61,604 bases of DNA from Clostridia bacterium (GCA_900754085.1 CAAEBO010000045.1:1-61604), one strand, 5' to 3'. Shown: positions 52,066-61,604, counted from the stretch's first letter. Notes: generated by a model not told the origin, from the letters alone. Made by a program: numbers and translations.

Positions 52066-55000
52066 ATGTATTTAAAAAGATTAGAATTACAAGGATTTAA
52101 ATCCTTTGCAGATAAAACAATTTTAGAATTTATGACAGGAATTACTACAGTTATAGGACCTAATGGGTCTGGAAAAAGTAATATTTCGGATGCAATTCGT
52201 TGGGTATTAGGAGAACAAAGTATAAAATCTTTAAGGGGAGCTAAATCTGAAGATATAATTTTTGCTGGAACGCAAAATAGAAAGTCTTTAGGTTTTGCAG
52301 AAGCATCTTTAGTTTTTGATAATAATGATGGTAAATTGCCAATAGAATATTCAGAAGTTACAGTTACAAGAAGAATATATAGAACTGGTGAAACAGGATA
52401 TTTTATAAATAAAACGCCATGTAGATTAAAAGATATTTTAGAATTATTTATGGACACAGGAATAGGAAAAGATGGATATTCTATTATAGGGCAAGGAAAA
52501 ATAGATGAAATATTAAGCAATAAATCAGAAGATAGAAGACATATTTTTGAAGAAGCAGCAGGAATTGTAAAATATCGTTCAAGAAAAGAAGATTCAGAAA
52601 AGAAATTAGAAAGAGCAAAATTAAATTTATTAAGAATAAACGATATATTATCAGAAATAGAAAATAATATAGAACCATTAAAAATTCAATCAGAAAAAGC
52701 TAAGAAATTTTTAAGTTTAAGAGAAGAATTAAAGGGAATAGAAGTAGGACTATTTTTATATAACATAGACTTATATAAAGAAAGATTAGAAAAAATAACA
52801 GCAGACGAAGAAATTATGAATTCAACATATGAAAGTGAAGAGAACAGTCAAAAATTAAAAAATGAAGAAAAGAACAATTTGAAGTTAGAAATAAATAACT
52901 TAATAGAAGAAATAGAAAAAATGCAAAATATTGGTTTCGAAAGTACAAACCAAATAGAAAAAATAAATTCTAATATAAATGTTTCAGAAGAAAGAATTAA
53001 TAATATAAAAGAAAACAATATAAGATATGAAACAGAAATAAATGAATTAAACGAGAAAATAGAAGAGCTAAAAGAAGAAGAGAAACAAAAAATAGCTAAA
53101 AAAGAAAATTTATATAGTAACAAAGAAAAGTTCGAAAAAGAGTTAAAAGAGAAAGAAGAAGAATTAAGTAAATTAACAACCAAATTATCTAGTAAACAGT
53201 TAGAAATAGAAAATAAAAAAAGAATAATAGAAGAAAACACAGACAATAAATATGAAATTCAGAATGAAATAAATACACAAGATGTAAAAGTGGATTCTAT
53301 AATAAAAAATGTTAAATCAAAAACAGAAGAATTGGAGCTTACAATTTCAGAATTAGACCAATCTAGATTAAAGAAAAGTGAAATAGAGCAAAACTTTTTA
53401 GATATCGAAAACAAAAGGAATAAAATAAAAAATGATTTAAGTGAAATAGAAAATAAGAAGATAGAAGCAGATAATAAAATAAAAACGTTTGAATTACAAA
53501 TAAATCAATTAGGACAAGAAATTAGAATAAAAGAATCTAGATTAAAGTTTTTAGAAGAAACAGAAAAAGAAAAAGAAGGATATACAAAAAGTGTTAAATC
53601 TTTACTTAAATCTGCAGAAGCAAATAAGGAATTGAAAAAAGGATTACACGATGTAGTAGCAAATTTAATAAATGTTAAAAAGGAATATGAAATTGCAATA
53701 GAAATGGCATTAGGTGCAAGCCTTCAAAACGTAGTTACAGAAACAGAACAAGATGCTAAAAACTTAATAGAATACTTAAGAAAGAACAATTTAGGAAGAG
53801 TAACGTTTTTACCTATTTCAGCAGTTAATGGTAAAAAACTAGAAAAGGCACACTTAAATATTAAAGGTGTAATAGGAATTGCATCAGATTTAGTAGAATA
53901 CAATAATAAATATGATGGAATATTTAAAAATTTATTAGGAAGAACAGTAATTGTAGAAGATATGGAAGCAGGAATTGCTGTGGCTAAGAAAAATAGTTAT
54001 TCTTTTAGAATTGTAACATTAAAAGGAGATATAATTAATTCTTCTGGAGCTATGACAGGTGGTTCTGTACAAACTAAAACAGTGAATATATTAGGAAGAA
54101 GTAGAGAGATAGAAGCACTAAAGGAAGAATTAAAAGGTTTAAATATAAAAATAAAAAATAAAGAAGAAGAAAAAGAAAAATATATAGATAGCATAGAAGA
54201 CCTATTAGAAACAATAGAAAGTTTAGAAACTAATTTACAAGAGATTGATATAGAGTATGCTACACAAAAACAAAAAGTAGAGCTAATAGTAGAAAATGTT
54301 GATAAATTAGTTAATAGAATGGATAAAACTAAACAAGAAATAGAAAATTTAAACAAACAAAAGATAGAAATTACTGAACATAAAAAACAATTAATAGAAA
54401 GCCTAGAAAATTTAGAAGAAGAGATTCAAAAATTAAATCTAGAAGTAGAAGAATTTGTTAGATTAAATAAAGATGACCAAACATATATAGATAATTTAAA
54501 CATGGATATAACAAACTTAAAAATATCTGTATCATCATTTGAAGAAAGCGAAATGTCAATAGACGAGATTACAGAAAGAATAAAAATAGATATAAAAAAT
54601 AATACATTAAGTTTAGAAATGAAGAAAGAGCAGATAGAAAAGAATAAACAAGAAGAGGAAAGTTTAAAGGCTAAAATAGAAGAATTACAAAATGATATTA
54701 TTAAGATAAAAGAAAATGTAAAAAATAGTGGCTCAAAAATAGAAGAATTAAAAAATGAAAAAAATGAGAAGAATACTTATTTAGAGAAAATAGAAAAAGA
54801 TATAGAAGAGCAATTTACAAAATTACAAGATATAAAAGAGCAACTAGTAAAAATTGATATAAAGAAAAATAAGACATCACAAGATTTAGAAGATGTAGTT
54901 AATAAACTATGGGAAGAATACGAATTAACTCCTAATAATGCAGGTGGATTTACAAAAACAACAGATCAAGCTAAAACACAAAAAGAAGTTAATTATTTAC

Positions 55001-55611
55001 GAACACAAATTAGAGACTTAGGAAGTATAAATATAGATTCTATTAAAGAATACCAAATATTAAAAGAAAGATATGACTTTATGTGTGAACAAAGACTAGA
55101 CTTAGAAAATTCTATGTCAAAATTAAGAAATGTAATTTCTGAAATGATAAATATAATGAAGACACAATTTAAAGATAAATTTAAACTTATAAACAAAAAC
55201 TTTAACGAAGTATTTACAGAATTATTTGGTGGAGGAAAAGCAGAATTAATATTAGAAAACGAAGAAGATGTTTTAAACTGTGGAATAGACATAAGAGTAC
55301 AACCACCAGGTAAAAAGCTACAAAATATGACATTACTATCTGGAGGAGAAAAAGCATTTACAGCAATTGCAATATTATTTGCAATATTAAAAATAAATCC
55401 AGCACCATTCTGTGTATTAGACGAAATAGAAGCAGCATTAGATGACGTTAATGTTAACAGATATGCAGAATACCTAAAGAAATTTGCAACATATACACAA
55501 TTCTTAGTAATAACACATAGAAAAGGAACAATGGAAGCAGCAGACACAGTATATGGAATAACAATGGAAGAAAACGGAATAAGTAAATTACTTTCTATGA
55601 AACTAAAATAA
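52066..55611 (+). CDS. smc: Chromosome condensation ATPase SMC
   Basis: An 1181-residue protein with N-terminal Walker A GPNGSGKSN (31-39), two long coiled-coil arms, a hinge near residues 500-680, and the C-terminal ABC signature LLSGGEKA followed by Walker B CVLDEIEAALDDVN. The ATG at 52066 has AAAAAGGTGA upstream; an in-frame GTG at 52057 overlaps that site. SMC dimers load on DNA with ScpA and ScpB (scpB is at 1954). REP copy H and then a terminator follow. Confidence 0.96.
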   Translation: MYLKRLELQGFKSFADKTILEFMTGITTVIGPNGSGKSNISDAIRWVLGEQSIKSLRGAKSEDIIFAGTQNRKSLGFAEASLVFDNNDGKLPIEYSEVTVTRRIYRTGETGYFINKTPCRLKDILELFMDTGIGKDGYSIIGQGKIDEILSNKSEDRRHIFEEAAGIVKYRSRKEDSEKKLERAKLNLLRINDILSEIENNIEPLKIQSEKAKKFLSLREELKGIEVGLFLYNIDLYKERLEKITADEEIMNSTYESEENSQKLKNEEKNNLKLEINNLIEEIEKMQNIGFESTNQIEKINSNINVSEERINNIKENNIRYETEINELNEKIEELKEEEKQKIAKKENLYSNKEKFEKELKEKEEELSKLTTKLSSKQLEIENKKRIIEENTDNKYEIQNEINTQDVKVDSIIKNVKSKTEELELTISELDQSRLKKSEIEQNFLDIENKRNKIKNDLSEIENKKIEADNKIKTFELQINQLGQEIRIKESRLKFLEETEKEKEGYTKSVKSLLKSAEANKELKKGLHDVVANLINVKKEYEIAIEMALGASLQNVVTETEQDAKNLIEYLRKNNLGRVTFLPISAVNGKKLEKAHLNIKGVIGIASDLVEYNNKYDGIFKNLLGRTVIVEDMEAGIAVAKKNSYSFRIVTLKGDIINSSGAMTGGSVQTKTVNILGRSREIEALKEELKGLNIKIKNKEEEKEKYIDSIEDLLETIESLETNLQEIDIEYATQKQKVELIVENVDKLVNRMDKTKQEIENLNKQKIEITEHKKQLIESLENLEEEIQKLNLEVEEFVRLNKDDQTYIDNLNMDITNLKISVSSFEESEMSIDEITERIKIDIKNNTLSLEMKKEQIEKNKQEEESLKAKIEELQNDIIKIKENVKNSGSKIEELKNEKNEKNTYLEKIEKDIEEQFTKLQDIKEQLVKIDIKKNKTSQDLEDVVNKLWEEYELTPNNAGGFTKTTDQAKTQKEVNYLRTQIRDLGSINIDSIKEYQILKERYDFMCEQRLDLENSMSKLRNVISEMINIMKTQFKDKFKLINKNFNEVFTELFGGGKAELILENEEDVLNCGIDIRVQPPGKKLQNMTLLSGGEKAFTAIAILFAILKINPAPFCVLDEIEAALDDVNVNRYAEYLKKFATYTQFLVITHRKGTMEAADTVYGITMEENGISKLLSMKLK

Positions 55612-55618
55612 CAAAAAC

Positions 55619-55649
55619 AGGGATTTCGGGGACGGTCCTTAAAATCCCT
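55619..55649 (+). repeat. REP-like palindrome, copy H
   Basis: AGGGATTTC-GG-GGACGGTCC-TT-AAAATCCCT. It starts 7 nt after the smc stop codon, in gene-sense orientation, and is followed by a separate intrinsic terminator at 55660-55697. Confidence 0.9.
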
Positions 55650-55659
55650 ATTTAAATAA

Positions 55660-55697
55660 AAAACTCGATGTACAAATACTAAGCATCGAGTTTTTTT
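55660..55697. terminator. Intrinsic terminator after smc
   Basis: AAAACTCGATG at 55660-55670 pairs with CATCGAGTTTT at 55684-55694, followed by more T. The complementary A run means it may also serve ytaF on the minus strand. Confidence 0.85.
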
Positions 55698-55774
55698 ACA
55701 TTTACTTGTAAGCAATATTTAAAATTTAAGATAAAGACATAACTGAAAAATTTACTAAAATGCAAAAAATCTAT

Positions 55775-56395
55775 TTAAAAAATTCTTAAAACTCCAATTA
55801 TAATTAATAAAATTCCAGACAAAATATTCCATTTTTTTATAGAAGTATTATATAAAATTATTTTTTTTCCAAGAGCAATACCAACATTTAGAAACAAAAA
55901 TTGAAAAAGAGGAACTAATATAGGAAACAGTAAGCTATACATTCCAAAAGAAGAACTTGTAATACCAACACATATGGAATCTAAAGAAAGAGCAAATGCT
56001 AAATATACAGCTTCGTTTTTTTCTATAATTTTAGAGTTATTTAAATCTGAAGAAATGGGATTTTTAATAATTTGAATTGTAATACCTAAAGGTTTTAAAA
56101 ATATTTGATGACTTTTATATTCTTTTTTTTCAGTAGTATTCATTGCTTCATATATAATTAAAAATCCCATTAAACATAGGAGGATTACACTAACAGTCTT
56201 TATTATATTATTAGGTAGAATAGAAATTAGAAAATATCCCAATGTAACAGAAATACACACAAAAGCAAAAGAAATAATAAATAATATAAATTTTGCAGGA
56301 GTAGATATAGATGTTTTTCTAAGACCATATGTAATTCCAATCCCTAAAGAATCTATACTAACAGATAAAGCAAGAAGAATAATAGTAAATAGCAT
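55775..56395 (-). CDS. ytaF: Sporulation membrane protein YtaF
   Basis: A 206-residue MntP-like membrane protein with about six helices. LLALSVSIDSLGIGITYGLR at about residues 6-25 and YLAFALSLDSICVGITSS near 135-152 form the internal repeat with the acidic D residues typical of YtaF. The second of two adjacent ATGs (56395) is chosen for spacing to AGAGGTG. It belongs to a sporulation-linked family with possible metal or ion transport. The role is not known. Confidence 0.85.
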   Translation of the reverse strand: MLFTIILLALSVSIDSLGIGITYGLRKTSISTPAKFILFIISFAFVCISVTLGYFLISILPNNIIKTVSVILLCLMGFLIIYEAMNTTEKKEYKSHQIFLKPLGITIQIIKNPISSDLNNSKIIEKNEAVYLAFALSLDSICVGITSSSFGMYSLLFPILVPLFQFLFLNVGIALGKKIILYNTSIKKWNILSGILLIIIGVLRIF

Positions 56396-56504
56396 CATAT
56401 CACCTCTATACATAATATGTAAACCTAAAAAATAGGTGAAAGGTTGTAATAAAAAAATAAATACAAGCATATAAATTAATAAACTATACAAAGGAGAGAT
56501 TTAT

Positions 56505-59117
56505 ATGTGGCATACAAAAAGTGTTAAAGAAATTGCAAAAGAACTTAGGACAAATATAAAAACAGGGCTAAGTGAAGAAGATGTAAAAATAAGACAAGAA
56601 GAATTTGGAAAGAATAGAATAGAAGAGGGAAAAAAAGTAAGCCTATTAGTAAAGTTTTTAGCCCAATTTAAAGATTTTATGATAATAATTTTAATATTAG
56701 CAGCAGGAATTTCTGCACTGGTGAGTTATTTTGAAGGAACAGGTGACTATTTTGATTCGATAATAATTATTTCTATAGTTATTTTTAATGGAATTATCGG
56801 TTTAATACAAGAAAATAGAGCAGAGAAATCTATAGAAGCTTTAAAGAAGATGTCTGCTCCAATTGCAAAAGTTAGAAGGAATGGGAAAATTTTTACTGTA
56901 AATGGAGAAGATATAGTTCCAGGAGACATTGTTATTTTAGAAACAGGTTGTTATGTTCCAGCAGATATTAGGCTAATAAATGCACATAATTTAAAAATAG
57001 AAGAGGCTAGCTTAACTGGTGAAACAGAAGCAGTGGAAAAGGATGAAAATATATTATTTGAAAACGAAAAAGTTGCACTGGGCGATAGAATTAACATGGC
57101 TTTTGCGAGTACTGCTGTAGTAAATGGACATGCAGAAGGAATAGTAACCAATATAGGAATGGGAACAGAGGTAGGAAAGATTGCAAATATGATAATAAAG
57201 AATGAAGCACCTACCACGCCAATACAAAAGAAACTAGAAGAAGTTGGAAAAGCATTAGGAATTGCTTGCATTGTTATTTGCGCATTAATATTTTTAATAG
57301 GAGTTATAAAGAAAATATCTGCAGTTGAAATGTTTATGACATCAGTAGGATTAGCTGTTGCAGCAATACCAGAAGGACTTCCTGCGATTGTAACAATAAT
57401 TCTTTCCATAGCAGTAACAAAAATGGCAAAGAAAAATGCAATAATAAGAAAATTGCCAGCAGTAGAAACATTAGGAAGTAGTAAAGTAATTTGCTCAGAT
57501 AAAACAGGTACACTTACAGAAAATAATATGAAAGTTGTGGAAATAATAGGAAATAAGTCAAAAGTATTAGAATATGGAGCATTATGTTGTAATTGTGATG
57601 TAGTAGAAGGAAAAGTAGAAGGAGAGGCAACAGAAGTAGCAATTGTAAAAGAGGCAATTAAAGAAAAAGCCAATAAAGTATTGCATAGAATATACGAAAT
57701 TCCATTTGACTCAAATAGAAAACTAATGACAGTAGTTAATGAACTAGAAAATGGAAAATATAGAATTATAACAAAAGGTGCTCCAGAAATATTGTTAAAT
57801 ATATGTGACAATTATGAGGAAAACAATAATATAAATAAAATAAGTAACACATTTTTAAGCAATATAAAAAATAAAAACGAGAAAATGGCTAAAAATGCTT
57901 TAAGAGTATTAGGAGTTGCATATTTAGATGTAGATATAATGCCAAAAGAAATAACATCAGATTTTATAGAAAAAGGATTAACTTTTATAGGCTTAATTGG
58001 AATGATAGATCCACCAAGAAAAGGCGTAAAAGAAGCAGTTTTGGCATGTAGGAGAGCAGGAATAAAAACAGTAATGATTACAGGTGACCATATAACAACA
58101 GCAAAAGCAATTGCAAAGGATTTAGAAATATTAAAAGGTAGAGAACTTGCTATAACAGGACAGGAGTTAGACAAAATTCCAGACAATAAATTAGAAAAAG
58201 AAATAATGAACTATTCCGTTTTTGCTAGGGTTACGCCAGAACATAAAGTTAGAATTGTTAAGGCATTTCAACAAACTGGAGCCGTAGTTGCAATGACAGG
58301 TGATGGTGTTAACGATGCACCAGCATTAAAAAAATCTAATATTGGAATTGCCATGGGATTAAAGGGTACAGATGTTGCAAAAAATGCTGCAGATATGGTC
58401 TTAAATGATGATAATTTTGTTACTATTGTTAGTGCAGTAAAACAAGGAAGAAATATTTTTGACAATATAAAGAAAGCAATACATTTTTTAATTGCTACAA
58501 ATATAGGGGAGATAGTTACAATTTTTGTTGGACTATTATTAGGTGTAAAGTCGCCATTATTGGCAATACAATTATTGTGGGTAAACTTAGTTACAGATTC
58601 TTTGCCAGCAATAGCATTAGGACTAGAACCACCAGAAAAAAATATAATGAATAGGCCACCAAGAGATGCTAAAAAAAGTATATTTGCGGATGGCTTAATG
58701 GGAAAGATAGTATCAGAAGGTTTTATGATTGGAATGTTTACTATATTAGCATTTTTTATAGGAAACAAATATTATGGAATAGAAGTTGCAAGAACAATGG
58801 CGTTTATAAGTTTAGGAATGTTAGAGTTAATACATAGTTTTAATGTAAAAAGTGAAGAATCCATATTTAAAGTTGGAATATTAGAAAATAAATACTTAAT
58901 AGGAGCATTTTTATTAGGAACAATATTACAAGTTGGAATAGTATTTATACCAACTTTAGCAGAATTATTTAAACTAACAGAATTAAATTCTATTCAATGG
59001 TTAATAACTTTAGCAATTTCTTTAGCACCAATTGTTATAATAGAAATTCAGAAAAAATTTAATGAACTTAAATTTGGAAAGGTTGTATATGATTATAAAT
59101 TAAAACAAGAAATATAG
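56505..59117 (+). CDS. SERCA-type Ca2+-transporting P-type ATPase
   Basis: An 870-residue P2A-type ATPase. Phosphorylation motif CSDKTGTLTENN, actuator TGET in EEASLTGETEAVEKD, MTGDGVNDAPALK, membrane Ca2+ ligands AAIPEGLPAIV (M4) and NLVTDSLPAIALGLEPPE (M6). It exports Ca2+ from the cytosol. The position next to ytaF (divergent) and a spore former make a role in calcium supply during sporulation conceivable. Start with AAAGGAG is clear. Confidence 0.93.
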   Translation: MWHTKSVKEIAKELRTNIKTGLSEEDVKIRQEEFGKNRIEEGKKVSLLVKFLAQFKDFMIIILILAAGISALVSYFEGTGDYFDSIIIISIVIFNGIIGLIQENRAEKSIEALKKMSAPIAKVRRNGKIFTVNGEDIVPGDIVILETGCYVPADIRLINAHNLKIEEASLTGETEAVEKDENILFENEKVALGDRINMAFASTAVVNGHAEGIVTNIGMGTEVGKIANMIIKNEAPTTPIQKKLEEVGKALGIACIVICALIFLIGVIKKISAVEMFMTSVGLAVAAIPEGLPAIVTIILSIAVTKMAKKNAIIRKLPAVETLGSSKVICSDKTGTLTENNMKVVEIIGNKSKVLEYGALCCNCDVVEGKVEGEATEVAIVKEAIKEKANKVLHRIYEIPFDSNRKLMTVVNELENGKYRIITKGAPEILLNICDNYEENNNINKISNTFLSNIKNKNEKMAKNALRVLGVAYLDVDIMPKEITSDFIEKGLTFIGLIGMIDPPRKGVKEAVLACRRAGIKTVMITGDHITTAKAIAKDLEILKGRELAITGQELDKIPDNKLEKEIMNYSVFARVTPEHKVRIVKAFQQTGAVVAMTGDGVNDAPALKKSNIGIAMGLKGTDVAKNAADMVLNDDNFVTIVSAVKQGRNIFDNIKKAIHFLIATNIGEIVTIFVGLLLGVKSPLLAIQLLWVNLVTDSLPAIALGLEPPEKNIMNRPPRDAKKSIFADGLMGKIVSEGFMIGMFTILAFFIGNKYYGIEVARTMAFISLGMLELIHSFNVKSEESIFKVGILENKYLIGAFLLGTILQVGIVFIPTLAELFKLTELNSIQWLITLAISLAPIVIIEIQKKFNELKFGKVVYDYKLKQEI

Positions 59118-59166
59118 CATTTTTATACAATGTAGAAGAATTTTAGTAATTAGTTATAAAAATATA

Positions 59167-59218
59167 AGCGTGCTTTAGATTTTCAAAAAACATGTTATAC
59201 GAAAATCTAAAGCACGCT
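59167..59218. terminator. Bidirectional terminator with 18-bp perfect stem
   Basis: AGCGTGCTTTAGATTTTC at 59167-59184 pairs exactly with GAAAATCTAAAGCACGCT at 59201-59218, between convergent genes. The TTAGATTTTC core of the stem is shared with the hairpin at 4137-4189. Confidence 0.8.
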
Positions 59219-59230
59219 ATTTATAAAAAA

Positions 59231-61507
59231 TTATTGGTTTGTTCCATCATTATCAGTAGATAATATTAACTTTATAATAGTACCTTCTTCAACAGCTGTA
59301 TCTACCATTATACTTTGGCTTACTACAGTTCCAGAACCTTCAGAAGTAATATTTATATTATTAGCTTTCGCCATATTTTCAGATTGTGAAGGCGATTTAC
59401 CTTTAAAATCTGGTACTTTTACAGAAACTCTTGTGTCATTTTCTGCTGAATATAAAACTATAATAGATTTTTTAGGTATACTAGAACCAGGTTTTGGATT
59501 TTGGTCTGTTACCAATGTTGTATTTTTATTACCACTAATATTAATTTTTGTATTAAGACCAGCTTGTTTTAATATTTTTTCAGCTTCTGTAACAGTCTTA
59601 TTTCTAATATCTGGAACAGTTACATAACTTGTATTTTCTTCTACAGGAGATGTAGGTGTTTGTATATGGCTAGAATTTATACCTAATATAGGTAAAATTT
59701 CAGTTAACATTTGCGAAATTACAGGTCCACAAACTTGTCCTCCTTGGTGACTACCTTGACCATTAGGATTTGGATTGTGTATAGCCATTAGCAAACAAAT
59801 TTCTGGTTTTTCGGTAGGAGCAATTGCAACATAAGAAGCAATGTAACCTTCATCTTCACGCCCAGCTTGAGGTTCAGATGTACCAGTTTTACCACCTATA
59901 GAATAACCTTCAACTTTAGCAAGTCTTCCAGAACCATCATCTACAACAGATTTCATTAGATCTCTCATTCTTTCAGAAGTAGATTTCGAAATAACTTGCC
60001 TTACTTGAACAGGTTCTATATCTGTAGTAGTGCCAGTTTCTGGATTTATAATTTGTTTTACAATTCGTGGCTTCATTAAAACACCATCATTAGCTATTGC
60101 AGAAATTGCAGATACTAATTGTATAGGAGTAATTGTAAATCTTTGCCCAAAAGACATTGTTGCAAGTTCTACATCGTTAACATCTTCTAATTCCCAATAT
60201 GTACTACTAGCTTCTTGAGGTAAATCTATATTAGTTTTATTAAAGAAACCAAATGCTTGGTAATATTTATATAGTGTAGGAGCACCTATTCTTTGGCCTA
60301 ATTGCATAAGGGAAGGGTTGCATGAAACTTGAAGAGCTTGTCTTAATGTTTTAGTACCTTTGTGACCTTGTGTCCAACAGCTAATTTTTCTATCTGCAAC
60401 AACGTAGACACCATCACAATAAAAATCACCAGCAACATCTTCCGATGTAATATTTTCTTCTAAGGCAACAGCAGCAGTTATTAATTTATATGGAGATCCA
60501 GGTTCATAAGGTGAAGAAATTACATCATTTTTCCACATACTATATAATTCATTAGACTGAGTAGTAGAGTCTAATTTATCCCATGTACTTTTTAATTCAT
60601 CTGTATTTGGTTCAAATGGAGTATTTAAATTATAATCTGGATAACAAGCCATTCCTAAAACATCACCAGTACTAGGAGCTAATGCAACAACTGTACCACT
60701 ATCTGCATGGTTTTCCTCAACAGCTTGCTTTAAATATTTTTCTATAATAGTTTGAATATTAAAATCTAATGTTAAAACAATATCACTACCATTTTCCGCA
60801 GGAATATAAGTTTGATTGCTATCTGGAATTTCTTCTCTAATTGCATCTGTTGATGTTGTTAGCTTACCAGGAGTACCTTGTAAAACTTTATTCCAACTAT
60901 CTTCTATTCCTTGAATACCTGTGTTATCTGTACCACAGAAACCTATTAAATTAGAAGCTAGATTATTATAAGGATAAACTCTTTTAGTATCTTCGTCTAT
61001 GTTTATACCAGTACTTATTTTTTCTTCTTCCATCCAAGATTTTAATTCATCAATTTTAGTTTTATCAACTTTTTTGGCTATAGTTTGAACATTAGAAGTA
61101 CTATTAACTTTTTCTAAAGTTTCGTCATAATTTAATTCGAAAATTTCTGAAAAAGCTTTTGCAACTTTTTCCTTCTTAGCTTTAGTTTCTTCTGGAGTAT
61201 TTGCCACTATTTTTTTAGGATTAATTGTTACAGTATCTGTTGGTGTACTAATAGCTAAAGTTTTTCCAGTAGAATCATAAATAGTTCCTCTGCTAGTACT
61301 TATAATTTGATCTGTAGTTTGTTGATTATAGGCTTTTTCTTTTAATTCAGAACCTTGAATAAATTGAAGCCAAATAAGCCTAAATACTAGTAATAAAAAT
61401 ATTATAAGTAAAGAAGCAAGCACAATTCTAAACTTTTTTACAGCTAATAAATTAGTAGAAAACTCTTTATTAGCAGATTTATATAATTTATTATTTCTTT
61501 TTTTCAT
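59231..61507 (-). CDS. Class B penicillin-binding protein with two PASTA domains (SpoVD/FtsI-like)
   Basis: A 758-residue transpeptidase. One N-terminal helix (about 28-50), a dimerisation domain with RGTIYDSTGKTLA, and the transpeptidase with S338-P-Y-K341, S395-C-N397 and K540-T-G542. Two PASTA domains at about 629-690 and 696-752 follow. This layout is that of FtsI/PBP2x and SpoVD. No mur or mra gene adjoins it, so I cannot tell the vegetative from the sporulation enzyme. It cross-links peptidoglycan at the septum or in the spore cortex. TTTTAGGTGATTTT precedes the ATG. Confidence 0.92.
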   Translation of the reverse strand: MKKRNNKLYKSANKEFSTNLLAVKKFRIVLASLLIIFLLLVFRLIWLQFIQGSELKEKAYNQQTTDQIISTSRGTIYDSTGKTLAISTPTDTVTINPKKIVANTPEETKAKKEKVAKAFSEIFELNYDETLEKVNSTSNVQTIAKKVDKTKIDELKSWMEEEKISTGINIDEDTKRVYPYNNLASNLIGFCGTDNTGIQGIEDSWNKVLQGTPGKLTTSTDAIREEIPDSNQTYIPAENGSDIVLTLDFNIQTIIEKYLKQAVEENHADSGTVVALAPSTGDVLGMACYPDYNLNTPFEPNTDELKSTWDKLDSTTQSNELYSMWKNDVISSPYEPGSPYKLITAAVALEENITSEDVAGDFYCDGVYVVADRKISCWTQGHKGTKTLRQALQVSCNPSLMQLGQRIGAPTLYKYYQAFGFFNKTNIDLPQEASSTYWELEDVNDVELATMSFGQRFTITPIQLVSAISAIANDGVLMKPRIVKQIINPETGTTTDIEPVQVRQVISKSTSERMRDLMKSVVDDGSGRLAKVEGYSIGGKTGTSEPQAGREDEGYIASYVAIAPTEKPEICLLMAIHNPNPNGQGSHQGGQVCGPVISQMLTEILPILGINSSHIQTPTSPVEENTSYVTVPDIRNKTVTEAEKILKQAGLNTKINISGNKNTTLVTDQNPKPGSSIPKKSIIVLYSAENDTRVSVKVPDFKGKSPSQSENMAKANNINITSEGSGTVVSQSIMVDTAVEEGTIIKLILSTDNDGTNQ

Positions 61508-61546
61508 AAAATCACCTAAAATTTAGTCGAGATTAAGGCTGTAATC

Positions 61547-61574
61547 GAAATTTTGAACAGTCCTTAAAATCTTG
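61547..61574. repeat. Strongly degenerate REP-like palindrome, copy I
   Basis: GAAATTTTGAACAGTCCTTAAAATCTTG. The right half (GTCCTTAAAATC) matches the consensus closely while the left half (GAACA for GGGGACG) has drifted. It lies upstream of the PBP gene on the minus strand, not at a 3' end, unlike the good copies. Confidence 0.5.
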
Positions 61575-61604
61575 TTAATATAAAATACTTAATATATTTT
61601 ATAT

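Noticed and set aside
13214..61574. Idea that the dispersed palindromes form a CRISPR array or attachment sites
   Set aside because: They are thousands of bases apart, without regular spacing or cas genes, and no integrase is present.
1..61604. tRNA or rRNA genes
   Set aside because: I looked for typical CCA ends, T-loop GTTCGA-type segments and rRNA-like GC-rich blocks and found none; a dedicated scan would be needed to be certain.

Overview
This is a very A+T-rich Firmicutes chromosome segment. Codon use is dominated by A/T-ending codons and AGA for Arg, Shine-Dalgarno sites are strong, and sigma-A promoters of the TTGACA-N17-TATAAT type are common. Spore genes (spoIIID, yabG, sipL, yunB, spoVAC/AD/AE, ytaF, a GerS-like gene) together with a four-subunit pyruvate:ferredoxin oxidoreductase and ferredoxins point to an anaerobic, endospore-forming member of the Clostridia. 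The veg-yabG-sipL neighbourhood resembles that of Clostridioides difficile. A lineage without cultured relatives is my inference only.

Layout. 1-5.2 kb: LolA-like protein, FUSC membrane protein, scpB, proS, then a convergent membrane-anchored unknown. 5.2-8.0 kb: Ig-like membrane protein, CmpB-family membrane protein, degenerate-receiver GGDEF protein. 8.1-12.1 kb: sporulation island spoIIID, yabG, veg, sipL, yunB. 12.2-26.2 kb: tail-less FtsZ paralogue, addB, pgeF, S66 peptidase, uracil-DNA glycosylase, Nudix hydrolase, GltD-like flavoprotein, leuS, a HEXXH protein and the infC-rpmI-rplT operon with its leader. 26.2-31 kb: RelA/SpoT-like fragment, the dodecin-spoVAC-spoVAD-spoVAE operon (minus strand), rsmB, a prepilin-like protein. 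31-37.2 kb: ROK kinase, walR/walK, signal peptidase I, holB, ricT, ferredoxin. 37.2-38.75 kb: a REP/RAYT-type mobile unit. 38.75-41.9 kb: porC-porD-porA-porB (minus strand). 42.2-49.9 kb: P-loop protein, 508-residue unknown, minD, a long-tailed minE, rodA, dusB, GerS-like, mazF. 50-61.5 kb: two tandem HD-GYP proteins, smc, ytaF, a SERCA-type Ca2+ ATPase and a PASTA-containing penicillin-binding protein. No tRNA, rRNA or CRISPR array was seen.

The most striking pattern is a 31-bp imperfect palindrome present in seven good copies: 13214, 19094, 37224, 38718, 41261, 50006 and 55619. Every good copy starts within about 15 nt of a stop codon and has the same orientation relative to the gene it follows. 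At least three are followed by a separate intrinsic terminator, so they sit in 3' UTRs rather than acting as the terminator. Two copies with a variant core flank, in inverted orientation, a segment containing an HUH/Y1 (RAYT-like) transposase gene and a small winged-helix gene. This looks like a clostridial REP/RAYT family in which the palindromes have become, or are targeted to, mRNA 3' ends.

Other points of interest: an FtsZ paralogue with an intact GTPase but no C-terminal tail; MinE with a charged tail of about 160 residues and no adjacent minC; a dodecin lacking the flavin-stacking Trp at the head of the spoVA operon; ribosome-binding sites buried in hairpins upstream of two sporulation genes (spoIIID, yabG); an AUA start codon for infC; an orphan MazF; and a related pair of long hairpins with a conserved loop.
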